Below are positions 1-6,957 of a DNA stretch of 64,000 nt, in pieces (position 1 is the stretch's first letter; each line of letters opens with the position of its first letter). The position numbers were made by a program, and so were the translations under genes. The DNA lies in NCBI RefSeq assembly GCF_003008575.1, contig NZ_CP027667.1:124001-188000 (forward strand). The letters are read 5' to 3'. A model generated the notes under the pieces. That model saw nothing but the letters and a program-made list of their open reading frames with translations. It was not told where the DNA came from and made no database searches. The DNA comes from Melaminivora suipulveris. GTDB taxonomy: Bacteria; Pseudomonadota; Gammaproteobacteria; Burkholderiales; Burkholderiaceae_C.

Positions 1-98
1 AGGTCTCCTGGTTGTGGCGATGAATCGCTGACACGCACGCGCATGGCGCGGCCGCGCCACAGCCGCAGCGGTGGCGCGCATGACGGGGCAGGGGAGGG

Positions 99-1163
99 TC
101 AGGCCGCTTCAGGCGTCAGGATCTGCCGGCCCACGGCCTGGCCCTTTTCCAGCGCCAGCAGGGCGGTGAAAGCCTTGCTGAAAGGCATGCAGGTGGTGGG
201 CACGGGGCGTAGGTTCTTGTCCCGGACCAGCTGCATCAGCTCCTGCAGCTCGCGCAGGTTGCCCACGTAGATGCCCTGGTAGGTCAGGGCGCGCAGCGCC
301 ATGAAGGGCGTGGGGATGTCGATGTGGCCGCCGTACAGGCCGATCTGCACCAGGTGGCCGCCCTTGGTCAGCATGTCGATGCCAGCCTGAACGGTCTGGC
401 TGGAACCCACGCAATCGAGCACCGCCCAGACGGCGCCGCCTGCGGCCTTCTTCACCTCGGCGATGTAGCCGTCCTGCTTGGGATTGAAGACGGCGTCGGC
501 ACCGGCCTCCAGCGCCGCGGCGTGCTTGGATTCGTCCGGGTCGATGACGATGGCACCGGCGCCGCCCATGGCCTTGACCAGCAGCGTGGCCATCAGGCCC
601 AGGCCTCCGCCGCCGATGATCACCACCTTCTCGTCGCGCAACACCTCGGGTTTGAACTTGCGCAGGCCGCTGTAGGTCGTCAGGCCCGAGCAGGCATAGG
701 GCGCAGCCTGCACCGGCGGCATGTCGCCGATATCCACCAGGTAGCGCGAGTGCGAAATCAGCACGTGGTCGGCGTAGCCGCCAGGCTGGTAGACGCCCAT
801 GGACTTGCCGGCCAGGCACAGATTCTCGTCGCCGCGTTTGCAGACCTTGCACTCGCCGCAGCCGTGCCACGGGAAGACCACGTAGCGCTTGCCGACCTGC
901 ACACCCTTGGCCTCATCGCCCACGGCGATGACCTCGCCGGCGATCTCGTGGCCCATGGTCAGGGGCAGCTTCAGGCCCCGGTCCAGCATGGACAGCTTCT
1001 TGCCGTGGCCCAGGTCGTAGGAGCCGTGCCAGATGTGCAGGTCCGAGTGGCACACGCCGGCGGCCTCGATGCGCATCAGCACCTGGTCGCCCGTGGGCTG
1101 GGGGGTAGGGCGCTCGCTGCGCTCCAGGGGCTCGCCGCAGGCGATGACGTCGTAGCTGATCAT
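99..1163 (-). CDS. Zinc-dependent alcohol dehydrogenase (MDR family)
   Basis: This 354-residue protein is a medium-chain zinc alcohol dehydrogenase, expected to oxidise an alcohol or reduce an aldehyde with NAD(P) in the cytoplasm. The N-terminal GroES-like domain carries the catalytic zinc ligands: Cys38 in GVCHSD and His72-Glu73 in GHE. A structural-zinc lobe follows with the four-cysteine pattern of GCGECKVCKRGDENLC. A Rossmann motif GGGGLGLMA lies near residue 185. Length and motif order are normal for the family. GGAG stands about 9 bases before the ATG. The substrate cannot be read from the sequence. It lies 135 bases downstream of the haemoglobin gene on the same strand, so co-transcription with the nitric-oxide genes is possible but unsupported. 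Confidence 0.9.
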   Translation of the reverse strand: MISYDVIACGEPLERSERPTPQPTGDQVLMRIEAAGVCHSDLHIWHGSYDLGHGKKLSMLDRGLKLPLTMGHEIAGEVIAVGDEAKGVQVGKRYVVFPWHGCGECKVCKRGDENLCLAGKSMGVYQPGGYADHVLISHSRYLVDIGDMPPVQAAPYACSGLTTYSGLRKFKPEVLRDEKVVIIGGGGLGLMATLLVKAMGGAGAIVIDPDESKHAAALEAGADAVFNPKQDGYIAEVKKAAGGAVWAVLDCVGSSQTVQAGIDMLTKGGHLVQIGLYGGHIDIPTPFMALRALTYQGIYVGNLRELQELMQLVRDKNLRPVPTTCMPFSKAFTALLALEKGQAVGRQILTPEAA

Positions 1164-1298
1164 CCTTGTTGTCTCCTTCGTGAATGGGAAAAACCGGCGC
1201 CTGCCGCGTCTGGCGCAGCAGGCAGAAGACGAAGGATAAAAGTGATGCGGCGCCCCCGTGAGTCACCTGCGCGATAGGGGGCGCGCAAGGAGACAAGC

Positions 1299-1703
1299 TC
1301 AGTGCGCGCGTTCGGGCAGGTGTCCGAAGTAGCCGCGAAACAGGTTGCGCGCGATGCCGTGGGCCACAGTCTGCAGCTCCCGCGCCACCTCGGGGATGAA
1401 GATCGCCTCGGTCGTGCGCTGCCACAGCTGCAACCAGGTGGCGAAATGCCCCGGCTGCACGCCGTCCAGCGCCATGTGTTTGCTGAACACGTCGCCGCGG
1501 AAGCTGCGCGCGCCCAGCATCACCGTGCTCCAGAAATCCACCATGCGCGCCAGGTGCGTGTCCCAGTGATCGCCAATGGCGCCGTCGAACAGCGGGCCCA
1601 GCTCCGCGTCGGCACGCACCTCGGCATAAAAGCCGTGCACCAGCCGGTGCACGCTCTCGGCGTCGGGCTGCTCGATCAGGGAGAAGTGCTGCGTTTCAAT
1701 CAT
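1299..1703 (-). CDS. Group III truncated haemoglobin
   Basis: This 134-residue protein matches group III (TrHb3) truncated haemoglobins: an early FY pair at residues 25-26, LGPLF, a W-x2-HL segment near residues 47-51, DFW at 56-58, and the FSKH block whose His76 is the likely proximal haem ligand. The family binds O2 and NO and is often linked to NO or peroxide stress. The gene starts 11 bases after the ric stop codon on the same strand, so the two probably form one transcript controlled by the NsrR-type operator upstream of ric. The group assignment is confident; the physiological ligand is inferred from context. Confidence 0.88.
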   Translation of the reverse strand: MIETQHFSLIEQPDAESVHRLVHGFYAEVRADAELGPLFDGAIGDHWDTHLARMVDFWSTVMLGARSFRGDVFSKHMALDGVQPGHFATWLQLWQRTTEAIFIPEVARELQTVAHGIARNLFRGYFGHLPERAH

Positions 1704-1714
1704 TCAAGAGGCCT

Positions 1715-2437
1715 TCAGCTGCAGCCGCACGCCGTGCCGCAGCCCTCGGTGGCGGCGGCCGGCTCGAACTGCGGGAACAGCACGTTGTTTTCCAGGTGGA
1801 TGTGGTTGACCAGGTCGTCGGCCAGCTGCGCCAGGCCCGAGTACAGCGCGCGCCAGGTGTTGCAGGCGCCGGGCGGGGGCACCATGTCAGTGGTCAGGCG
1901 GGCGATGTGCGCCAGCGCCTCGCCATGGTCGGTGTGCTCGGCGCGCATCACGCCGATGGGCTGCGCCGCGAAGCTGTTGCCGCCGCGCGCCAGCATGGGA
2001 AACAGGATGGCTTCCTCCTTGTGCATGTGCGAGAGCAACTCCTCGTGCATGGCCTCCAGCGCATCGGCCAGGCCGGCGGGCACGTGCGGCTTGCCACGGT
2101 GCACGGCCTCGACGCGGCGTGCCATGCGGATCAGCTCGGGCAGCTGCTGGCGGTGCACTTCGTGGTAGCGCGAGACGATGTGCCCGATCAGCTCGGCCGG
2201 CGTGGTGCCGGCGCCCGGCAGGCTGGCCGGGCGCTGCAGGGCCGACAGCTCTTGCACCACCGCGTCCAGATCCAGCGCCTTCTCGGCCGCGGCCTGGCGC
2301 AGGCTGACCTGTCCGCCGCAGCAAAAATCCAGCTTCAGGCGGCGAAACACGGCGGTGGCGCCGGGCAGCTCGACGGCGATCTGGCCGATCGCCTGGGCGG
2401 GATCGACGGTGGCGGGGACGGTCAGGATGGCATTCAT
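1715..2437 (-). CDS. ric: Iron-sulfur cluster repair di-iron protein (Ric/YtfE/ScdA family)
   Basis: This 240-residue protein has the ScdA_N domain first, with the DFCCGG signature (Cys39-Cys40), followed by a hemerythrin-like HHE di-iron domain with regularly spaced His and Glu, for example HEVH, HMHKEE, EHTDHG and HIHLEN. Proteins of this family repair iron-sulfur clusters damaged by nitric oxide or peroxide. The C-terminus ends in a short cysteine-rich tail (CGTACGC) that may be an accessory metal site; that is a guess. AAAGGA lies about 9 bases upstream of the ATG. The gene diverges from nsrR across an 89-base AT-rich spacer and leads directly into the truncated haemoglobin gene, an arrangement typical of an NsrR-repressed NO-defence unit. 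Confidence 0.93.
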   Translation of the reverse strand: MNAILTVPATVDPAQAIGQIAVELPGATAVFRRLKLDFCCGGQVSLRQAAAEKALDLDAVVQELSALQRPASLPGAGTTPAELIGHIVSRYHEVHRQQLPELIRMARRVEAVHRGKPHVPAGLADALEAMHEELLSHMHKEEAILFPMLARGGNSFAAQPIGVMRAEHTDHGEALAHIARLTTDMVPPPGACNTWRALYSGLAQLADDLVNHIHLENNVLFPQFEPAAATEGCGTACGCS

Positions 2438-2466
2438 GGCCCGGGGTCCTTTAAAGGTTCAATTTA

Positions 2467-2489
2467 CGTGAACATTTTAAATCCATAAA
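2467..2489. promoter_or_regulatory. Candidate NsrR operator
   Basis: In the ric/nsrR spacer the segment CATTT-T-AAATCCAT forms an imperfect inverted repeat with one central base. It resembles the NsrR consensus of two ATGCATTT-like half-sites facing each other around one base. The right half (AAAT-CAT) fits better than the left (CATTT). The position between two divergent genes and the AT-rich composition fit a shared operator. It is assigned by eye, so the exact limits are uncertain. Confidence 0.5.
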
Positions 2490-2526
2490 ATTCCCAACAT
2501 ATGAATCTTTCTTGCCGGTGGCACCC

Positions 2527-3009
2527 ATGCGACTGACCCAGTGGACCGACTACACCCTGCGCGTGCTGATGTATTGCGCTGCCAGCCAGGACCGCCCGCA
2601 GCCGGTGACGATCACCGAGATCGCCCAGGCGCACGGCATCTCGCGCAGCCACCTGACGAAAATAGTGCAGCAACTGGCGGCGCGCGGCCTGCTCGACACC
2701 ATGCGCGGGCGCGGCGGCGGCATGCGGCTGATGCGCCCGGCCTCGGAAATCAACATCGGCGCGGTGGTGCGCTCCACCGAGACGGATTTCGACATGGTCG
2801 AGTGCTTCAACGCCGAAACCAACACCTGCCGCATGAGCGAGCACTGCCACATGCGCGGCCTGCTGGCGCGCGCCACCCAGGCCTATCTGGCGGTGCTCGA
2901 CGCCGTGACGCTGGCCGATCTGGTGCCGCCACATGGCGAGCAACAGGAGACCATCCACGCCCTGCGCTTCATGCCGGGTTTGCCTGCTTCGCTCGCGGCT
3001 TTGGAATGA
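2527..3009 (+). CDS. nsrR: Rrf2-family nitric-oxide-sensing repressor NsrR
   Basis: This 160-residue Rrf2-family regulator begins MRLTQWTDY, with a winged helix-turn-helix in residues 1-80. Three cysteines, Cys93, Cys101 and Cys107, lie in the ECFN...TNTC...EHC pattern typical of NsrR, and Asp8 matches the aspartate known to complete the [4Fe-4S] site in Streptomyces NsrR. NO attack on the cluster relieves repression. An in-frame TTG at 2512 is open, but family members start at MRLT, so the ATG at 2527 is chosen; no strong ribosome site is visible. The divergent neighbour ric is the expected target. The stop codon touches a copy of the 56-base interspersed repeat. Confidence 0.9.
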   Translation: MRLTQWTDYTLRVLMYCAASQDRPQPVTITEIAQAHGISRSHLTKIVQQLAARGLLDTMRGRGGGMRLMRPASEINIGAVVRSTETDFDMVECFNAETNTCRMSEHCHMRGLLARATQAYLAVLDAVTLADLVPPHGEQQETIHALRFMPGLPASLAALE

Positions 3010-3062
3010 AAACCGGCCTCAGCCGGCGTAGATGAAGGGCGGGCAGCTATCGATCATGTAGC
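3008..3062 (+). repeat. Interspersed 56-base element, copy 1
   Basis: This is one of about eleven copies of a short element in the window. The core reads TCAGCCGGCGT, then GGGC-GGGCAGCTATCGAT, ending in GTAGC. It fills the spacer between the convergent nsrR and lysG genes, and the last bases on the opposite strand supply the lysG stop codon region. The shared frame of the element is open here (S-A-G-V-D-E). Confidence 0.8.
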
Positions 3063-3971
3063 GCCCGGCGGCGCTTCCAGGCAATGGCGCGCGGCGGCCA
3101 TCACGCACTGGGTCAGCCGCGTGAGCGACTGCTGGGCGCTGCGCGGATGCGCCCAGTACAGCGGCACATCCAGGGGCGCATTGGGCAGCAGAGCGACCAG
3201 CGTGCCCTCGGCCAGCTGGTTGGCGATCAGCGCCGTGGGATGCATGCCCCAGCCCATGCCGACCTCGCAGGCGCGCACGTAGCCGAAGTTGGACGGCAGC
3301 GCATGGCGTGGCGGCTGCGCGCGCGTGGCCAGGCCGTGGGCTTGCAGCCAGCGTTCCTGCAGGCGGTCCTTGCGGTCATAGATCATCATCGGCGCGCGCG
3401 CCAGGGCGGCGGGCGTCACGCCATGCGCAAAGTGGCGCACGATGAAGGCCGGGCTGGCCGCTGCCACGTAGCTCATGGTGCCCAGCGGCCAGGTGTTGCA
3501 ACCGGCAATGGCAGCGCCGGTGGCGGTCACGGCGGCGATGACCTCGCCCTCGCGCAGCCGCTCGCCGGTGTGCTCCTGGTCGTCGATGCGCAGGTCCAGC
3601 AGCTCGTTGCCGCCGGCGGTGAAGGCGGCCATGGCGTCCATGAACCAGGTGGACAGCGAATCGGCATTCACCGCCAGCTTGAGCGTGGGCGCCGGCGCGC
3701 CGCTGCTGCCCGCCAGCAGGTCGGGGTTGGCGCGGCGCAGCTCGTTTTCCAGCAGTTGCACCTGCTCCAGGTGCAGGCACAGTCTGCGGCCGGCGTCGGT
3801 GCCGGTGCACGGACTGCCGCGTAGCACCAGCACCTGGCCGACGCGCTCCTCCAGCTGCTTGATGCGCTGCGACACGGCCGAGGGCGTGACGTGCAGCCGG
3901 CGCGCCGCGCGCTCGAAGCTGCCCTCGCGCAGCACGGCGGCCAGGGCTTCAAGTCCGGCGTAGTCCAGCAA
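3054..3971 (-). CDS. argP: LysR-family regulator of the LysG/ArgP type
   Basis: This LysR-family activator (about 305 residues) has an N-terminal helix-turn-helix (SFERAARRLHVTPSAVSQRIK) and a LysR effector domain. It matches ArgP/LysG (IciA), which senses lysine or arginine and activates the divergent LysE/ArgO exporter gene, here starting 71 bases away. The chosen start is TTG at 3971, because AGGAG lies 7 bases before it and the product then begins LDYAGLEALAAV like the family. An ATG seven codons upstream at 3992 would place that ribosome site inside the gene. A GTTAG-N5-CTAAC inverted repeat (3972-3986) overlaps the leader. The 3-prime end runs into interspersed element copy 1. Confidence 0.85.
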   Translation of the reverse strand: MLDYAGLEALAAVLREGSFERAARRLHVTPSAVSQRIKQLEERVGQVLVLRGSPCTGTDAGRRLCLHLEQVQLLENELRRANPDLLAGSSGAPAPTLKLAVNADSLSTWFMDAMAAFTAGGNELLDLRIDDQEHTGERLREGEVIAAVTATGAAIAGCNTWPLGTMSYVAAASPAFIVRHFAHGVTPAALARAPMMIYDRKDRLQERWLQAHGLATRAQPPRHALPSNFGYVRACEVGMGWGMHPTALIANQLAEGTLVALLPNAPLDVPLYWAHPRSAQQSLTRLTQCVMAAARHCLEAPPGAT

Positions 3972-4042
3972 GTTAGCACTCCTAACGATCATTCAGAAAT
4001 TTGAAGTGTACGTAAACCGCGCGCAGGCCTAGCATCCGGCCC

Positions 4043-4675
4043 ATGTTCACCACCGCGGCCGCTTCCTCCACCTGGCTCACGGGCTTTACCGTGTGCCTGT
4101 CGCTGATCGCCTCCATCGGCGCGCAGAACCTTTACGTGTTGCGCCAGGCGGTGCAGGGCGAACACGTGCGCGCCTGCGTGGCCTGGTGCGTGGTGAGTGA
4201 TGCACTGCTGGTGGCCTTGGGCGTGGCCGGCATGGCGCAGCTGCTGGGCAGCTCGCCCCTGCTTGCGCAGTGGCTGCAGTGGGGCGGGGCGCTGTTCTTG
4301 CTGGCTTACGGCCTGTTCGCCTGGCACCGGGCATTCCTCGCCACGGGCGGCGGGCTGGACGCCGGCGGAGACCGCGTGGCGCGCGGGCTGCTGGGCGTCG
4401 TCAGCGGTCTGGCCGTGATCACGCTTTTGAATCCACACGTGTACCTGGACACCGTGCTCTTGATCGGCTCCATCGGCGCGCGCCAGGACGGCTGGCTGAA
4501 AGCCGTCTTCGTCCTCGGCGCGGCCTCGGCCAGCCTGACGTGGTTCGCCGTCCTGGCGTTCGCCGGGCGGCGGCTGCAGCGCGTGTTCGCCAACCCGCTG
4601 GCCTGGCGCGTGCTGGACGCCCTGACCGGGGCCATGATGTTCGTGCTGGCGTGGTGGGTCTGGCGCGGGGTTTGA
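4043..4675 (+). CDS. lysE: LysE/ArgO-family basic amino acid exporter
   Basis: This 210-residue inner-membrane protein of the LysE superfamily has about six hydrophobic segments, the early ASIGAQNLYVLRQ motif and the central LNPHVYLDTV motif that mark L-lysine/L-arginine exporters. The family exports excess basic amino acids using the membrane potential. The divergent LysG/ArgP-type gene is the expected activator, responding to intracellular lysine or arginine. The 71-base intergene must hold both promoters. Specificity for lysine versus arginine cannot be told from the sequence. The gene is followed by interspersed element copy 2. Confidence 0.88.
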   Translation: MFTTAAASSTWLTGFTVCLSLIASIGAQNLYVLRQAVQGEHVRACVAWCVVSDALLVALGVAGMAQLLGSSPLLAQWLQWGGALFLLAYGLFAWHRAFLATGGGLDAGGDRVARGLLGVVSGLAVITLLNPHVYLDTVLLIGSIGARQDGWLKAVFVLGAASASLTWFAVLAFAGRRLQRVFANPLAWRVLDALTGAMMFVLAWWVWRGV

Positions 4676-4677
4676 AG

Positions 4678-4733
4678 GGTTTTTGGCTGTCAGCCGGCGT
4701 GTTTCAAGCGCTGGCAGCTATCAAAATAGTAGC
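4678..4733 (+). repeat. Interspersed 56-base element, copy 2
   Basis: The copy carries TCAGCCGGCGTG, CAAGCGCTGGCAGCTAT and a terminal ATAGTAGC, where CTAT-CAAA-ATAG can form a short stem. It occupies the spacer between convergent lysE and serB. The shared frame is open (S-A-G-V-F-Q-A-L-A-A-I-K-I-V-A). Confidence 0.85.
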
Positions 4734-4750
4734 GCAAGCAATCGCAGGCG

Positions 4751-5476
4751 TCAGCGCAGCACTTCCAGCAGCCGGTCCAGCCCGCCGCTGTTGATCGCCA
4801 CCTTGGCCTGCGCGCGCACCGCCGGCTTGGCATGGTAGGCCACGGACAGCCCGGCCGCGCCCATCATGGGCAGGTCGTTGGCGCCGTCGCCCACGGCGAT
4901 CGCCTGGCGCGGGTCGATTCCCATGAGCGAGGCGACCTCCACCAGCGTGCGGCGCTTCTCGGCGCCGTCGCAGATGTCGCCCCAGGGCTGGTCCGCCATG
5001 CGGCCCGTGAGGCGTCCAGCCTCGACCTCCAGCACGTTGGCGCGCGCGAACTGGATGCCCAGGTGCGCCTTGACACGGTCGGAAAAGAAGGTGAAACCCC
5101 CCGAGACCAGCAGCGTCGCCAGCCCGGCGGCGCGCGCGGCGTCCACCAGCTCCCTGGCGCCAGGGTTGAAGCGCAGGCGTTGTTGAAAGACGTCTTCCAG
5201 GTGCTGCACGCTCACGCCCTTGAGCAGCGCGACGCGCTGGCGCAGGCTTTCCTTGTAATCGGTGATGACGCCCTGCATGGCCGCCTCGGTGATGGCGGCG
5301 ACCTCGGCCTTCTTGCCGGCGGCATCGGCAATCTCGTCCACGCACTCGATGTTGATGAGGGTGGAATCCATGTCGAAGGCGATCAGCTTGTAGTCCGACA
5401 ACTTCAGGGGCGGCGTGATGCCCTGGACGACGAGGCCGGGGGCGAATTCGGTGGCGACGGCAGGCATGGTTGTCAT
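4751..5476 (-). CDS. serB: Phosphoserine phosphatase
   Basis: This 241-residue HAD-superfamily phosphatase catalyses the last step of serine biosynthesis, O-phosphoserine to serine. Motif I, FDMDSTLINIEC, places the nucleophile at Asp35 and the second aspartate at Asp37; the CVDEIAD cap and LLVSGGFTFF (motif II) follow; motif III/IV is VGDGANDLPMM. There is no N-terminal ACT domain, as in many betaproteobacterial SerB proteins. A second ATG three codons downstream is an alternative start. The gene diverges from the toxin-antitoxin pair and converges with lysE. Confidence 0.95.
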   Translation of the reverse strand: MTTMPAVATEFAPGLVVQGITPPLKLSDYKLIAFDMDSTLINIECVDEIADAAGKKAEVAAITEAAMQGVITDYKESLRQRVALLKGVSVQHLEDVFQQRLRFNPGARELVDAARAAGLATLLVSGGFTFFSDRVKAHLGIQFARANVLEVEAGRLTGRMADQPWGDICDGAEKRRTLVEVASLMGIDPRQAIAVGDGANDLPMMGAAGLSVAYHAKPAVRAQAKVAINSGGLDRLLEVLR

Positions 5477-5538
5477 GGGCGGCGATTATCTGGTATTACT
5501 CAGTTTGCAAGCGGTAAGACACGTCAAGGAGAACGCCC

Positions 5539-5775
5539 ATGTCCAGCACCCTCACCATCAAGGGCCAGGTGACCATTCCCAAGCAAATACGCGATGCGCT
5601 GGGACTCGTTCCAGGGTCGCCCGTCGACTTCGCCCTGAATCGGGACGGCGAGGTGGTGCTGCTCAAGGCCCAATCCTCTGGCAACAACGCGCCGCCAGAT
5701 CGTTTCGCTGCGGCGCGCGGCAAGGCCGACGTGCCGTGGCGCACGCAGGACCTCATGGCTTTGCTGCGGGGTTGA
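5539..5775 (+). CDS. AbrB/MazE-type antitoxin
   Basis: This 78-residue protein has a SpoVT/AbrB swapped-hairpin DNA-binding domain in residues 1-48 (STLTIKGQVTIPKQIRDAL...VDF) and a polar C-terminal tail likely to wrap the toxin. AAGGAG lies 7 bases before the ATG. The stop codon is 5 bases before the PIN-domain gene, so they form a two-gene toxin-antitoxin operon that the antitoxin probably represses. The expected role is neutralising the downstream ribonuclease. Confidence 0.88.
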   Translation: MSSTLTIKGQVTIPKQIRDALGLVPGSPVDFALNRDGEVVLLKAQSSGNNAPPDRFAAARGKADVPWRTQDLMALLRG

Positions 5776-5780
5776 GCGGC

Positions 5781-6179
5781 ATGCTGGTGGACACCAATGT
5801 GCTGGTGGATGTACTGGCCAATGATCCTGAGTGGGCCGATTGGTCGGTGGCGCAGCTGCGCACGCAGGCGCAGATTCACCGCCTGCACATCAACCCGGTG
5901 ATCTATGCCGAGCTGTCGCTGGCGTTCAGCACCTTCGAGGCATTGGATGCCGCTCTGGCCGAGCTGCAGATACCGGTCGAGGAAATGCCCCGACCGGCGC
6001 TGTTTCTGGCGGGCAAGGCTTTCGTGCAGTACCGGCGCCGGGGCGGAAGCAAGTCCAATGTGCTGGCCGATTTCTTTATCGGCGCGCACGCCGCAGTGGC
6101 CGGCTGGCCGGTGTTGACGCGCGACGTGCGCCGCTACGCGGGTTATTTTCCGACCGTGGCGCTCGTGTCGCCCGACTGA
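5781..6179 (+). CDS. PIN-domain ribonuclease toxin (VapC-like)
   Basis: This 132-residue PIN-domain protein begins MLVDTNVLVDVL. The expected acidic metal-binding residues are Asp4, Glu44, Asp97 and Asp115 (in VLTRD). It is therefore a probable Mg2+-dependent RNA-cleaving toxin held inactive by the AbrB-type antitoxin 5 bases upstream. Open frame continues upstream of the ATG, but the position right after the antitoxin stop and the PIN consensus fix the start. The 3-prime end lies 5 bases from the convergent CbiM-like gene. The RNA target is unknown. Confidence 0.88.
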   Translation: MLVDTNVLVDVLANDPEWADWSVAQLRTQAQIHRLHINPVIYAELSLAFSTFEALDAALAELQIPVEEMPRPALFLAGKAFVQYRRRGGSKSNVLADFFIGAHAAVAGWPVLTRDVRRYAGYFPTVALVSPD

Positions 6180-6184
6180 TCCGC

Positions 6185-6859
6185 CTACGGCTTGCGCAGA
6201 TAAATCTCATCCGACCACGTCGCCAGCCACTGCGGCTTGAACGCCACGAACACCGCGCAGAGCATCCCCGTGACGAAGGCATCGCCCCAGGCCATCAGCC
6301 AGCGCGCCACCAGCGACAGGCCACCTTCCACGCCGGGCAGCACATGCCCGGTCCACTGCGCCAGGCTGCCGGCGGCGAACATGCACAGGGCCGTGCCCAG
6401 AAAACCGCGCCCCAGCACATAGACGAACGCGCGCACCCCGCCCAGGCTGCGCTCTCCCATCAGCCGGCGCAGCAACACGCCCAGCAACAGCGCCAGCGTG
6501 GCGGGCACCACGCCGGACCACACGGCCAGGCCCAGCGCCTCGGTCCAGACCAGGCCGGGCGAGAACAGACAGGCCAGCAATCCCACGAGCAGCAACGTCG
6601 GCACGGCCAGCGGCCAGCCCAGCATCAGCAGCACCAGGCAGGCCCCCGACCATTGCAGTTGCAGCGGCATGCGGTGCAGCGTGGGCAGCGCCCAGGCCCA
6701 GGGCAGGATGGCGAGCGTGGCCAGCAGCGGCGTCCACAGCGCGGCGGGCGCGCCGTGCGCCTCGTGCGCCAAAGGCCTGGCGCTGGCGAGCATGCGCCAG
6801 GGGCGCGCGGCCAGCGCAAGCGCCAGGGCGAGCACAGCGAGCGCCGCTTCCAGGGCCAT
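6185..6859 (-). CDS. CbiM-like (COG3235-type) integral membrane protein
   Basis: This very hydrophobic protein of about 224 residues has six or seven predicted membrane segments. The C-terminal stretch WGDAFVTGMLCAVFVAF...WSDEIYLRK resembles the CbiM-related family often annotated as an energy-coupling-factor permease, whose members import Ni, Co or vitamins or are of unknown function. No ATPase or substrate-binding partner is adjacent, so transport is not established. A GTG two codons upstream (6865) is an alternative start. It lies downstream of mfd on the same strand, separated by interspersed element copy 3. Confidence 0.6.
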   Translation of the reverse strand: MALEAALAVLALALALAARPWRMLASARPLAHEAHGAPAALWTPLLATLAILPWAWALPTLHRMPLQLQWSGACLVLLMLGWPLAVPTLLLVGLLACLFSPGLVWTEALGLAVWSGVVPATLALLLGVLLRRLMGERSLGGVRAFVYVLGRGFLGTALCMFAAGSLAQWTGHVLPGVEGGLSLVARWLMAWGDAFVTGMLCAVFVAFKPQWLATWSDEIYLRKP

Positions 6860-6894
6860 GGACACTACCGGTGGCCCGTCGACATGGCGCGAAC

Positions 6895-6950
6895 GCTATT
6901 AAATTTATAGCTACACGCGCTTGATCCACGCCGACTGAAGGCAGTTTTCA
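6895..6950 (-). repeat. Interspersed 56-base element, copy 3
   Basis: Read on the minus strand it gives TCAGTCGGCGTG, GATCAAGCGCGTGTAGCTAT and ends ATTTAATAGC. It sits between the mfd stop codon and the CbiM-like gene, both on the minus strand. Its shared frame is open (S-V-G-V-D-Q-A-R-V-A-I). Confidence 0.85.
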
Positions 6951-6957
6951 TGCCAAA

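Noticed and set aside
44..59. Perfect 16-base palindrome of G and C with end T/A near the window start
   Set aside because: No T-run or repeat partner is seen and such palindromes are frequent by chance at this GC content; no gene can be assigned to bases 1-98.
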